A stretch of 64,000 nucleotides of DNA. Source: Pseudomonas mendocina. GTDB taxonomy: Bacteria; Pseudomonadota; Gammaproteobacteria; Pseudomonadales; Pseudomonadaceae. The notes below the pieces were generated by a model, which saw only the letters and a list, made by a program, of their open reading frames with translations, was not told the DNA's origin and did no database searches. The position numbers and the translations under genes were made by a program. Below are positions 54,523 through 61,770 of this stretch, piece after piece. The stretch lies in assembly GCF_900636545.1 (NCBI RefSeq), contig NZ_LR134290.1, forward strand, positions 620,001-684,000, in the 5' to 3' direction. Position 1 is the first letter of the stretch. Every line of letters begins with the position of its first letter.

Positions 54523-55016
54523 CAATCGCTTTCTTCCAGGTTCAGTGCATGTATCCGGTAGTTCAGGCCGGTCTTGCCAAGGGTGAAATTCAGTGGGCCG
54601 TGGTAGTCGACGGTCCAGTCCGGCGCAAGGCGGCGTTGGTCATCGCGCACCTGTTGCCAGCTGCCGGCCGGGTAGGCCTGCAGCGCGTCGCCTCGGGTCA
54701 GGGCGAACAGCAGCGCGGCGAACAGTTCTCGCGCTTCGGTATTGGGTGGCAGCAGGCCGTCGTTACGCCAGTGCCCGGCGTCCAGTAGCTGACGCGCCTG
54801 TGGTATGCCGAGCGGATCCATCAGTGACCAGCGCAGGGCCGAACCCTCGCGCTGGATCACCAACAGCCAGTCCTGTCGCACCTGTGCCTGCTCGCGCTGG
54901 ATCTGCAGGTTGAGCGGCAAGGGCGCGACCAGTGCTGGTGGCGTCTGCGGCACGGGGGTATGTGCGGCGCAGGCGCCCAGCAACAGGCTGGCGACGAGCA
55001 GGAGTATGCGTGGCAT
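54522..55016 (-). CDS. DUF3261 lipoprotein of aryl polyene locus
   Basis: 164 aa from the ATG at 55016. The lipobox LLGACAA lies near residue 15. The mature protein contains ALRWSLMDPLGIPQARQL and NFTLGKTGLNYRIHALNLEE, the DUF3261 pattern. It is always near the ApeO-type ketosynthase in such clusters as far as I recall. A role in outer-membrane delivery of the pigment, beside LolA- and MMPL-type proteins, is inferred. It overlaps the genes on both sides as TGATG. Confidence 0.82.
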   Translation of the reverse strand: MPRILLLVASLLLGACAAHTPVPQTPPALVAPLPLNLQIQREQAQVRQDWLLVIQREGSALRWSLMDPLGIPQARQLLDAGHWRNDGLLPPNTEARELFAALLFALTRGDALQAYPAGSWQQVRDDQRRLAPDWTVDYHGPLNFTLGKTGLNYRIHALNLEESD

Positions 55017-55735
55017 CACGGTTTGCGCGCCACTACGTTGAGCAGCGTTTCGTCGCGTTGGCCGACCGGCTTTGGTCGCATCAGTCCCCAGCGCTCCAGC
55101 AGGCCGAAGTCCTTGGAGCGGCTCCACCACAGATAGGGGTACGAAACACTGCTCTCTTCGAACTGGAAACCCTGCGCGCTGAGCATTTGCAGGTACTGCT
55201 CGGCGCTGCGTTGCACGTGCATCGGGTGACGGAACAGCCAGCGGATCACCCAGGTGTCGATGTAGTACTTGGTCGACTCGGCCAGCAGCAATCGGCCACC
55301 CGGTTTCAGCACGCGCCAGAACTCGGCGAGGGCTTTCTCCTGTTCCACCAGGTGATGCAGTGTCTGGTGGCAGAACAACAGGTCGACGCTGGCGTCGGGC
55401 AGGTCGATGGCGGCGCAGTCGCTGGCGATCAGCTCGACGTCGAGGCCCAGGCGCTCGGCCTCGCGGCGCGAGCATTCGAGGCTGTGTGGGTCAGCGTCAA
55501 GGCCGATCATTCTCGTGGGCGAGAGCGCTGCGTCGAGCAGGCCGAAGGAGCGCCCCTGGCCACAACCCGCATCCAGCAGCACGGGCGCGTGCGGCAATGG
55601 TTCGCCGATCAGGCGCACCAGGTCGTTGATCGCGACCCGCAGTACATGGTGTTGCCAGACATGGCTCTGCAGGAACCAGAAGCCGAAGCGGGTTTCTTCG
55701 ACGTAGGTGGGCGAGACGGGGCGCAGGGCGTTCAT
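55016..55735 (-). CDS. class I SAM-dependent methyltransferase
   Basis: 239 aa. Motif I is LLDAGCGQGRS, the acidic residue after strand 2 is in IGLDADPHS, and motif LLFCHQTLHHLVEQEKALAEFWRVLKPGGRLL follows the Methyltransf_11 pattern. O-methylation of the aryl head is a plausible role, since many aryl polyenes are methylated. A 142-bp MITE-like element separates its start from the halogenase-like gene upstream, so its translation is not coupled to that gene. Confidence 0.88.
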   Translation of the reverse strand: MNALRPVSPTYVEETRFGFWFLQSHVWQHHVLRVAINDLVRLIGEPLPHAPVLLDAGCGQGRSFGLLDAALSPTRMIGLDADPHSLECSRREAERLGLDVELIASDCAAIDLPDASVDLLFCHQTLHHLVEQEKALAEFWRVLKPGGRLLLAESTKYYIDTWVIRWLFRHPMHVQRSAEQYLQMLSAQGFQFEESSVSYPYLWWSRSKDFGLLERWGLMRPKPVGQRDETLLNVVARKP

Positions 55736-55750
55736 CGACGATCCTTGTTT

Positions 55751-55892
55751 AGAACCTATTTACGAGCTAGCGAGCTAGAGCCATACAAGGCAGAAGCAGG
55801 CGAGGAAGCGGAGTTTACGAGTTGTAAATGAGCATTCCGAGCCTGTTTCTAACGCCGTAGGGCCGACGCGCAGCTGATCGTAAGTAGGTTCT
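55751..55892. repeat. MITE-like inverted-repeat element, copy C (in the aryl polyene operon)
   Basis: 142 bp with terminal inverted repeats AGAACCTATTTACGA and AGAACCTACTTACGA (14 of 15 match). It carries the shared core GAAGCGGAGTTTAC and TTGTAAATGAGCATTCCGAG found in copies A and B. The right end coincides with the stop codon of the halogenase-like gene. The element is non-coding and not associated with a transposase. Confidence 0.75.
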
Positions 55893-57139
55893 CAGGGTTG
55901 GGAGCAAAGTTCTGCGAGCACTCGCAGGCGGCGGCGTGGTTCGGACACGTAGGGATTCTTACCGTCCCAGGCGTAGCCGGCAAGGATCGAGCTGATCATG
56001 CGGCGAATCTCCGGCGAGGCGTTCTCGTAGTAGATCACGTCCTGGAAGGAACCCTCGTACCAGCCTTCGACGTAGACGCGGAAGGTATCCACGCCGCGTT
56101 TGAGCGGGATGGCGAACTCGTTTTCCCAGTCCACCGTTTCGCCACCCAGCTGGCGATGCAACAGCCCGGCGGCCATGCTCGCCGAACGCATGGCGATAGT
56201 CACGCCGGAGCTGAATACCGGATCAAGGAACTCGGCAGCGTTGCCCAGCAAGGCGAAGCCTGGGCCGTGCAGGCTCTTGACGTTGGCCGAGTAACCGTTG
56301 ATCTCGCGCGCCGGGGTATCCCACACGGCATTGCCGAGCACCTTGCTCAGCGACGGCGTCTCGGCGACGAACTGCTTGAGACAGGCATCGAGATCTTTCG
56401 GAGAATTCTCGTAGTGCTCGGTTGCGGCGACCACGCCCAGTGAGCAACGGCCGTTGCTGAATGGGATGGTCCAGAACCACACGTCGCGCAGAGTCGGGTG
56501 AGTGGTGATGAGGATCATCTCGCGGTTGAAGCCCGAGGCCGGGTCGATGCGATCCTCGATATGGGTGAACACCGCACGGCGGACCGGGAAGGCCGACGGC
56601 GTGTCGAGATCGAGCAGGCGCGGCAGCACGCGGCCATAACCACTGCCGTCGAGGACGAAGGCGCACTCGACCTGGTACTCGACGCCGTCGGCCAGGCGGC
56701 GTACCGACAGGCGCGGACAATCACCACTGAAGTCGGCGGCGAAGATTTCTTCCTCGTAGCGGATCTCCACACCCTGGCGCTCGGCTTCGTCGGCCAGCAG
56801 CTTGTCGAAGTCTGCGCGGATTACCTGGTAGGTCGAGCCCTTGCCTTCGGTGAACTTGTCGCGGAAGTCGAAGCTGGTGTAGCGATCACCCCAGGCGAAC
56901 GCAGCACCGTGTTTGGTCTGGAACCCGGCGGCTTGCACGGCCCCGAGCATGCCGGCTTCTTCGACGAAGTCCAGGCAGTGCGACAGTAGGCTTTCGCCGA
57001 TGGAAAAGCGCGGGAAGCGCTGGCGCTCCAGCACCAGTACGTCATGACCCTTGCGTTTGAGGATGGCGGCTGCGATGGCGCCGGACGGGCCGGCACCGAT
57101 GACGACGATCTGGCGTTGTTCGAGTTCAGGAGATTTCAT
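55892..57139 (-). CDS. FAD-dependent halogenase-like oxidoreductase
   Basis: 415 aa flavoprotein from the ATG at 57139, overlapping the upstream antiporter-like gene by 14 nt. The FAD motif is VVIGAGPSGAIAAA. The segment GFQTKHGAAFAWG has the Lys position used by flavin-dependent halogenases acting on carrier-bound or free aromatic substrates, and DVWFWTIPFSNG contains W-x-W-x-I-P. GNAAEFLDPVFSSGVTIAM is the usual flavin-binding block. Xanthomonadin loci contain a relative thought to brominate the aryl polyene. The alternative is a non-halogenating oxygenase or geranylgeranyl-reductase-like enzyme. Its stop codon lies on the end of the MITE-like element, so the last residues may be altered. 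Confidence 0.8.
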   Translation of the reverse strand: MKSPELEQRQIVVIGAGPSGAIAAAILKRKGHDVLVLERQRFPRFSIGESLLSHCLDFVEEAGMLGAVQAAGFQTKHGAAFAWGDRYTSFDFRDKFTEGKGSTYQVIRADFDKLLADEAERQGVEIRYEEEIFAADFSGDCPRLSVRRLADGVEYQVECAFVLDGSGYGRVLPRLLDLDTPSAFPVRRAVFTHIEDRIDPASGFNREMILITTHPTLRDVWFWTIPFSNGRCSLGVVAATEHYENSPKDLDACLKQFVAETPSLSKVLGNAVWDTPAREINGYSANVKSLHGPGFALLGNAAEFLDPVFSSGVTIAMRSASMAAGLLHRQLGGETVDWENEFAIPLKRGVDTFRVYVEGWYEGSFQDVIYYENASPEIRRMISSILAGYAWDGKNPYVSEPRRRLRVLAELCSQP

Positions 57140-58274
57140 AGCGGGCTTTCGCTTCATGATTGGCCGCATGCCGGCCCAGCAGGGCAGGCAGCAGAGTAGA
57201 GAATAGACTCATCAGCAGCAGGCCGAAGTACACCGTTGAATCAATCAGCTGGAGCTGCAGGAGCAGGTTGAGGAACACGATTTCGGTCAGGCCGCGGATG
57301 TTCAGCAGCAGGCTTTCACGCCACTTGATTCGTGCCGACGCGGCCGGATTTGCCCAGTGCAGACCCAGCCAGCTACCAAGCACCTTGCTGATGACCGGCA
57401 GCGCCAGCAGGGTACCCATTACCAACCAGGACAGGTGTTGATCCAGGCCATGGAAATCGACGCGCAGCACGCCATAGGTGAGGATCAGTGGGACTGCGAG
57501 CCCATTCATCGCGCGTTTCCAGTGACGCTCCGCGAGTGGCAGGACGAAGGGCTGGCGCAGGTAACCCAGACACAGCATGTAGCCGATGCCGAACACCAGC
57601 GCATTCAGTTCAAGCTGCTGCAACGCCAGCATCAAGGCGAAGAATGGCAGGCTGTAGAACGACGGATGACGCAGCCTGGCGGCACGCAGCAACAGGGGCA
57701 GCAATGCCGCCAACAAGGGCCACAGCAGCGTTGCCGGCTGGCTGCTGCCCTGGGCCAGGCCGAACAGACTCCAGCACATGAAATCCATCAGGATCGCCGC
57801 ATGCAGCAGACGTTTACTGTCGGCAGGCGGGTAGCCGATGCTCTGCAGAAACAGGTAGAGCACGGGAATGGCGGTGATGGAGAACAGCAGGCCGATGCCG
57901 ACTGCACTCAGCCAGCCGCGCTCGCCGGGCAGCAACCAGAGCGAACAGGCCAGGCCAGCGAGCATCGGTACGAGGAAACTGGGCAGGGCGATCTTCACGC
58001 ACGCCGGGCTGAGGTCGAGATCGATCACGTCGCTGAGGATATAACCGAGTAGCAGCGCAAAGCACAGACCGTAGGCAGGCTCCAGCCAGCCAGGTGCGAG
58101 CAGGTCGCTGGCGCTCAATTGCCAGTGCGGCTCGGCCCACAGTAACAGCAGCGCCGGGATGGCCAGCGCAGCCACCAGCAATTGGCCGACGATGGGAATC
58201 AGGCGCCGCCCGCCGATGACGCTGACCATCGCGTAGAGGGCCAGGGCCAATAGCCAGAACAGAGCGACGGTCAC
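57126..58274 (-). CDS. CPA2-like cation/proton antiporter domain protein
   Basis: 382 aa with about 11 hydrophobic segments in the Na+/H+ exchanger pattern. An unwound-helix-like GIGLLFSITAIPVLY region and the repeat-like LNIRGLTEIVFLNLLLQL are visible. The start is the GTG at 58274, overlapping the MMPL stop (GTGA). It has no regulatory TrkA domain. Such a protein inside a pigment operon is unexplained. Candidate roles are ion exchange linked to export or acid/halide transport. Confidence 0.7.
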   Translation of the reverse strand: MTVALFWLLALALYAMVSVIGGRRLIPIVGQLLVAALAIPALLLLWAEPHWQLSASDLLAPGWLEPAYGLCFALLLGYILSDVIDLDLSPACVKIALPSFLVPMLAGLACSLWLLPGERGWLSAVGIGLLFSITAIPVLYLFLQSIGYPPADSKRLLHAAILMDFMCWSLFGLAQGSSQPATLLWPLLAALLPLLLRAARLRHPSFYSLPFFALMLALQQLELNALVFGIGYMLCLGYLRQPFVLPLAERHWKRAMNGLAVPLILTYGVLRVDFHGLDQHLSWLVMGTLLALPVISKVLGSWLGLHWANPAASARIKWRESLLLNIRGLTEIVFLNLLLQLQLIDSTVYFGLLLMSLFSTLLPALLGRHAANHEAKARYEIS

Positions 58275-60598
58275 GGATGCTGCTCCCTTGCCTGCGCATC
58301 AGCTGCCCAGGGCGCGAGCAGAAAGCTGAAGGCCAGGCCGATGCTGATGGTCAGGCCGAAGTTGCTCACCGCCGGGGTGCTCGACACGGCCAGCAGGCCG
58401 AACGACAGCCAGGTGGTCAGCGCCGACAGCAGTGTGCCGAGCAGGCTGGTGGCCGCGCCGGCTACCTGCTCACGGATCAGAATGGCGTAATCCACGCCGA
58501 TGGCCGTGACCAGCAGCAGGCCGAACAGGCTGAACAGCGTCAGTGGCTGGCCGAGCCAGCCGAGGCTGGCCAGGCTGGCCAGTGCAGCCAGCAAGGAGAC
58601 GGCCAGTATCCGAGCTGCGCCGCGCGCGCCGAACGAGAAGCACAGCAAGACGAAGATCAGCAGGCATGAGGCCAGCTTGAGTTCGGCGGCGCTGACCTGC
58701 GTAGCAGCGAACAGGCGGTTGAGCTCACCAAGGCGGTCGACCAGCTTCACGCCCTCCAGTCCGGCGGCCTGCGCCGCGAGCAGGCCGCTGTCGCTCAGCC
58801 CCTGCAGGCTGATCAAGCCGGCGACCTGACCGTTGGCTGTTTGGCCCAGCCAGAGCGGTCGCCAGGGTTCACCGAGCGGTTCGGTGAGCACCTGTTGGAT
58901 ATTCAACAACGGCAGCGCTTGCAGCTGCCGCGCCTCTTGCTCGATGGCGGCGAGGGGAATGCCCAGTTCGGTGAGCGCGGCGCTGTGTTGCGGCAGCTGT
59001 GCCACGGCCTGGCGCAGTTTTTCCTGTTGTGTGAGTGGGGCGATAACTTGGCTCAACGCCAGGTAGCTCTTCAGCTGGCCTTGTTCAACCAGCTTGTTCA
59101 GGCGCTGGCTCAGCAGTTGCTGGCGTTGCAGCAATTGTTCTTCGTCGTCGCCGCGTACCAGAAAGAACTGGCTGGTGGGCTGGGCGCCGACGATCTGGCT
59201 GATGGCTTTCGACTGCTCCAGCAACTGTGATGGCACGCTGGCCCACTGGCGCAGGTCGTCCTTGTGCGAGAGTTGCAGCAGGCCGCCCGCGCAGAACAAA
59301 GCGAAGATCAACAGCAGCCAGGGTGTCGACAGGCGGCGCAGCAAGGCTTCCCGCCAGTCGAGCAGACGCTGCGCCAAGGTGTGGGGTGGTTGCCACGGGC
59401 GGATCGCAGTCTTGCCCAATAGGGTTGGCAGCAGGAACAGGGTACTCAGATAGGCGCCGAGCAGGCCTGCGGCAGAGAAGATCGCCACTTGTTTCAGCGC
59501 CGGGAAGGGCGTGAAGGCCAGGGCCAGGTAGCCGATGACATTGGTCAGCAGGCCGAGGGTCAGGCCGAGCAGCGTGGCGCGTAGGGCTCGCCAGCTGTCC
59601 CAGGGCTGCAATGTCCAGCTTTTCGACAGCAGGTGCAGCGGATAGTCGATGGCCACGCCGATCAGGCTGGCGCCGAGCACCAGTGTCATCACGTGCACAT
59701 GGCCGAATACCGCGACACAAGCCGTGAGCCCGGCGAACACGCCGATGGCGGCGGGGATGAAGGCCAGCAATACGCGTACCCGGCGAAACACCAGCAGCAT
59801 CAGCAGCAGGGCGCCGGCACTGGCGATGCCGCCCATCAGGCTGATTTCACGCGTAGCTTCGCGCTGGCCGTGGGCGGAATACAGCAGCCCGCTACTGGCG
59901 AGCAACTGGCCGCCGCGTGCTTGCACCTCGTCACGTGCCTGGGTGACCAGATCGTCCACTGCCAGAGCCAGGTTGCCGTCGAAGGCGTCGGCATTGGTTC
60001 GGGCGCGCAGCAGGGCCCAGGTGGCTCCCTCGCTTTCGGCGATCAGCGCACCGCTGAGATCGACCTGAATATTGTGATGATGCGGGAGATTCTTCTCGGC
60101 CAGCGTACTCAGGCCGAGCAGATCGTCATTGGTGGCGACGACACCCTGGCTGCGGAACGGGTCGAACAGGTCCTGGGTGCGCCTGGCAACGAACGCCGCA
60201 GGATCGTCGATCAGCAGCTGGCGGTCGGCCGCTGGCAGCAGCGCCAGGCGCTGATCCTGCAATTGCTGTCTGATGTTGTTCAGGTCGGCTTGCGGATCCC
60301 ACTGCACCTTCTCGAACAGTGTCTGTTGCTGCCAGCGTGCGCCCAGTTGCGCAGCCAGCGCCAAGGCCTGCTCGCGTTGCGGGTGGCTGATCAGTATCAG
60401 CAGTTCGCGGTTCAGCGGCTCCTGCATGCGTTGCACGGCCAGCTCTTCGAGGGCGTCCGGCTTGCCGCTGGGCACCAGCTCCAGCAGGTTGGCCGAGATG
60501 GGCGCACCACCGCGCCACTGCCAGGCGGCGACGGCAAGAAGCAGGAGCAGGGCGAGCGGAAAGAGCCGTGAACCCCAGTATTCAACTCTGGAAGTCAT
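58271..60598 (-). CDS. MMPL/RND-family exporter of the aryl polyene locus
   Basis: 775 aa with two MMPL halves, each with a large periplasmic domain and about six helices. The first helix is at residues 13-30 (LFPLALLLLLAVAAWQW), the mid-protein helices include GVAIDYPLHLL, and the C-terminal repeat is AIGVDYAILI with the buried Asp of proton-driven exporters. It probably moves the polyene lipid out of the inner membrane together with the LolA-like carrier, whose gene overlaps it by 17 nt. Confidence 0.88.
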   Translation of the reverse strand: MTSRVEYWGSRLFPLALLLLLAVAAWQWRGGAPISANLLELVPSGKPDALEELAVQRMQEPLNRELLILISHPQREQALALAAQLGARWQQQTLFEKVQWDPQADLNNIRQQLQDQRLALLPAADRQLLIDDPAAFVARRTQDLFDPFRSQGVVATNDDLLGLSTLAEKNLPHHHNIQVDLSGALIAESEGATWALLRARTNADAFDGNLALAVDDLVTQARDEVQARGGQLLASSGLLYSAHGQREATREISLMGGIASAGALLLMLLVFRRVRVLLAFIPAAIGVFAGLTACVAVFGHVHVMTLVLGASLIGVAIDYPLHLLSKSWTLQPWDSWRALRATLLGLTLGLLTNVIGYLALAFTPFPALKQVAIFSAAGLLGAYLSTLFLLPTLLGKTAIRPWQPPHTLAQRLLDWREALLRRLSTPWLLLIFALFCAGGLLQLSHKDDLRQWASVPSQLLEQSKAISQIVGAQPTSQFFLVRGDDEEQLLQRQQLLSQRLNKLVEQGQLKSYLALSQVIAPLTQQEKLRQAVAQLPQHSAALTELGIPLAAIEQEARQLQALPLLNIQQVLTEPLGEPWRPLWLGQTANGQVAGLISLQGLSDSGLLAAQAAGLEGVKLVDRLGELNRLFAATQVSAAELKLASCLLIFVLLCFSFGARGAARILAVSLLAALASLASLGWLGQPLTLFSLFGLLLVTAIGVDYAILIREQVAGAATSLLGTLLSALTTWLSFGLLAVSSTPAVSNFGLTISIGLAFSFLLAPWAADAQAREQHP

Positions 60599-61259
60599 GT
60601 TGCTCCGCGTCGCTCAGGGATTGACCGGCCTGATTGTCCTGAAGGCGCAGCACGGTGCTGTCGCCCTGGGTTTCCTGCAGTTCGATACGCTGCACCAGCG
60701 CGCCGCCGCTGATCACGATGGCCTTGAATACCTGCTTGAGCAGCACGCTGCGGGGCGTCAGATCGAGCTGCCAGTTGTCAGCGCTGCCGCTCAGGCTGAG
60801 GTCGAAGTCCTGACGCAGGCCGCTGCTGTCCCCTTTCAGAACGGCGAGGAACAGGCGGTTCTGCTGGGCAGTGGCGCTCTGCTGGGCGACGAACTGCCAG
60901 CCCTGCTCGGTACGTCGGGCAATGCCCTGATCATCGATACGGTAGTCCTGTTGCAAAGGCCGTTCGAGCAGCCAAAGCAGCCCGTAGTCCTTGGCCAGCA
61001 CGAAGGTGCCGCGGCTGGTCAACGGTTGCGGCAGGGCGCGCAGGTGCTTCTCCTGAATGAAGCTGCCGCGCACCACCTCGGGTTTGCCGAGCTGCTCGCT
61101 GAGTTGGTCGAGATCGAAGGCCAGCGCCAGCTGGGCAATGCTCGCCAGCAGTAGCCCGGATGCAATCCGGGAAATGTAACGGGCAATGGGGTTTCTCCCG
61201 GATTTCATCCGGGCTACGCAGCCGATGCCAGCCAGGGTGGCGCTGAGCAGGCGTTTCAC
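60582..61259 (-). CDS. LolA-like outer-membrane lipid carrier protein with REP-interrupted signal region
   Basis: 225 aa from the GTG at 61259 (GTGA overlap with the thioesterase stop). The mature part begins FDLDQLSEQLGKPEVVRGSF and has the LolA pattern QEKHLRALPQPLTSRGTFV and YGLLWLLERP, followed by a beta-half-barrel. A 67-bp REP pair is read through in frame between codons 14 and 37, splitting the hydrophobic segment. An ATG inside the REP (codon 18, MKSGRNPIARYISRIASG) would still give a usable signal peptide ending in QLALA. It probably carries polyene across the periplasm. Confidence 0.83.
   Translation of the reverse strand: MKRLLSATLAGIGCVARMKSGRNPIARYISRIASGLLLASIAQLALAFDLDQLSEQLGKPEVVRGSFIQEKHLRALPQPLTSRGTFVLAKDYGLLWLLERPLQQDYRIDDQGIARRTEQGWQFVAQQSATAQQNRLFLAVLKGDSSGLRQDFDLSLSGSADNWQLDLTPRSVLLKQVFKAIVISGGALVQRIELQETQGDSTVLRLQDNQAGQSLSDAEQHDFQS
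61151..61217. repeat. REP palindrome pair, family 2, inside the LolA-like coding region
   Basis: 67-bp inverted pair bounded by GTAGCCCGGATGCAATCCGGG at the left and CCCGGATTTCATCCGGGCTAC at the right, with a 25-bp spacer. This is the common GTAGCCCGGAT class of Pseudomonas REP. It lies inside an open reading frame, which is unusual for REPs. Confidence 0.85.
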
Positions 61260-61681
61260 GCGATGGCCCTCTGCACGGCATCGATGAAGACCTGTGGCGA
61301 GGCGAACTGCATTTCCCGCGTGGCGATTTCCACGGCGACCTGCACGGTGCTGCCGCGAGTCATGCGTTCACCGGTCTCGGCATCACTGATCAGGTAGTTG
61401 ATCTTCAGGCGGCTCTCCCACTCCACCAGGTCAGCGCGCACGATGATGTGCTGGCCGAACTGGGCACCGCGTATGTAGCGCAGCTGCAGGTCGATCACCG
61501 GCCAGGCGTAGCCGGAGTCGCGCATCTGCCGGTAGTTGTGGTCGAGCTTGTCGAGCAAGGCGCAGCGCGCCTGCTCAAAGTACTTGACGTAGTGGCCATG
61601 CCAGACGATTTCCATCATGTCGACGTCATAGAACTGCACCTGCAGTTCGATCTGCGCCTGCAATACGCCCTTGCTACGCAT
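61256..61681 (-). CDS. acyl-CoA/ACP thioesterase (4HBT hot-dog, ApeK-like)
   Basis: 141 aa hot-dog thioesterase. The family motif VQFYDVDMMEIVWHGHYVKYFEQAR carries the Asp and His positions of YbgC/4HBT enzymes. In aryl polyene clusters such enzymes hydrolyse or edit ACP-bound chains. The start is the ATG at 61681, 14 bp from the family-1 REP pair at 61695-61763. The stop overlaps the LolA-like start as GTGA. Confidence 0.87.
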   Translation of the reverse strand: MRSKGVLQAQIELQVQFYDVDMMEIVWHGHYVKYFEQARCALLDKLDHNYRQMRDSGYAWPVIDLQLRYIRGAQFGQHIIVRADLVEWESRLKINYLISDAETGERMTRGSTVQVAVEIATREMQFASPQVFIDAVQRAIA

Positions 61682-61694
61682 GGCGAATACTCCC

Positions 61695-61763
61695 GTAGGG
61701 TGGGCTTCAGCCCACCAGTAAATGTCACAGTCGGCGGTTACGGTGGGCTGAAGCCCACCCTAC
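61695..61763. repeat. REP palindrome pair, family 1, copy 3
   Basis: GTAGGGTGGGCTTCAGCCCACC and its inverse, about 25 bp apart, between the ammonia-lyase stop and the thioesterase start. It can form a hairpin in the operon transcript. Confidence 0.85.
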
Positions 61764-61770
61764 AGGCTGC

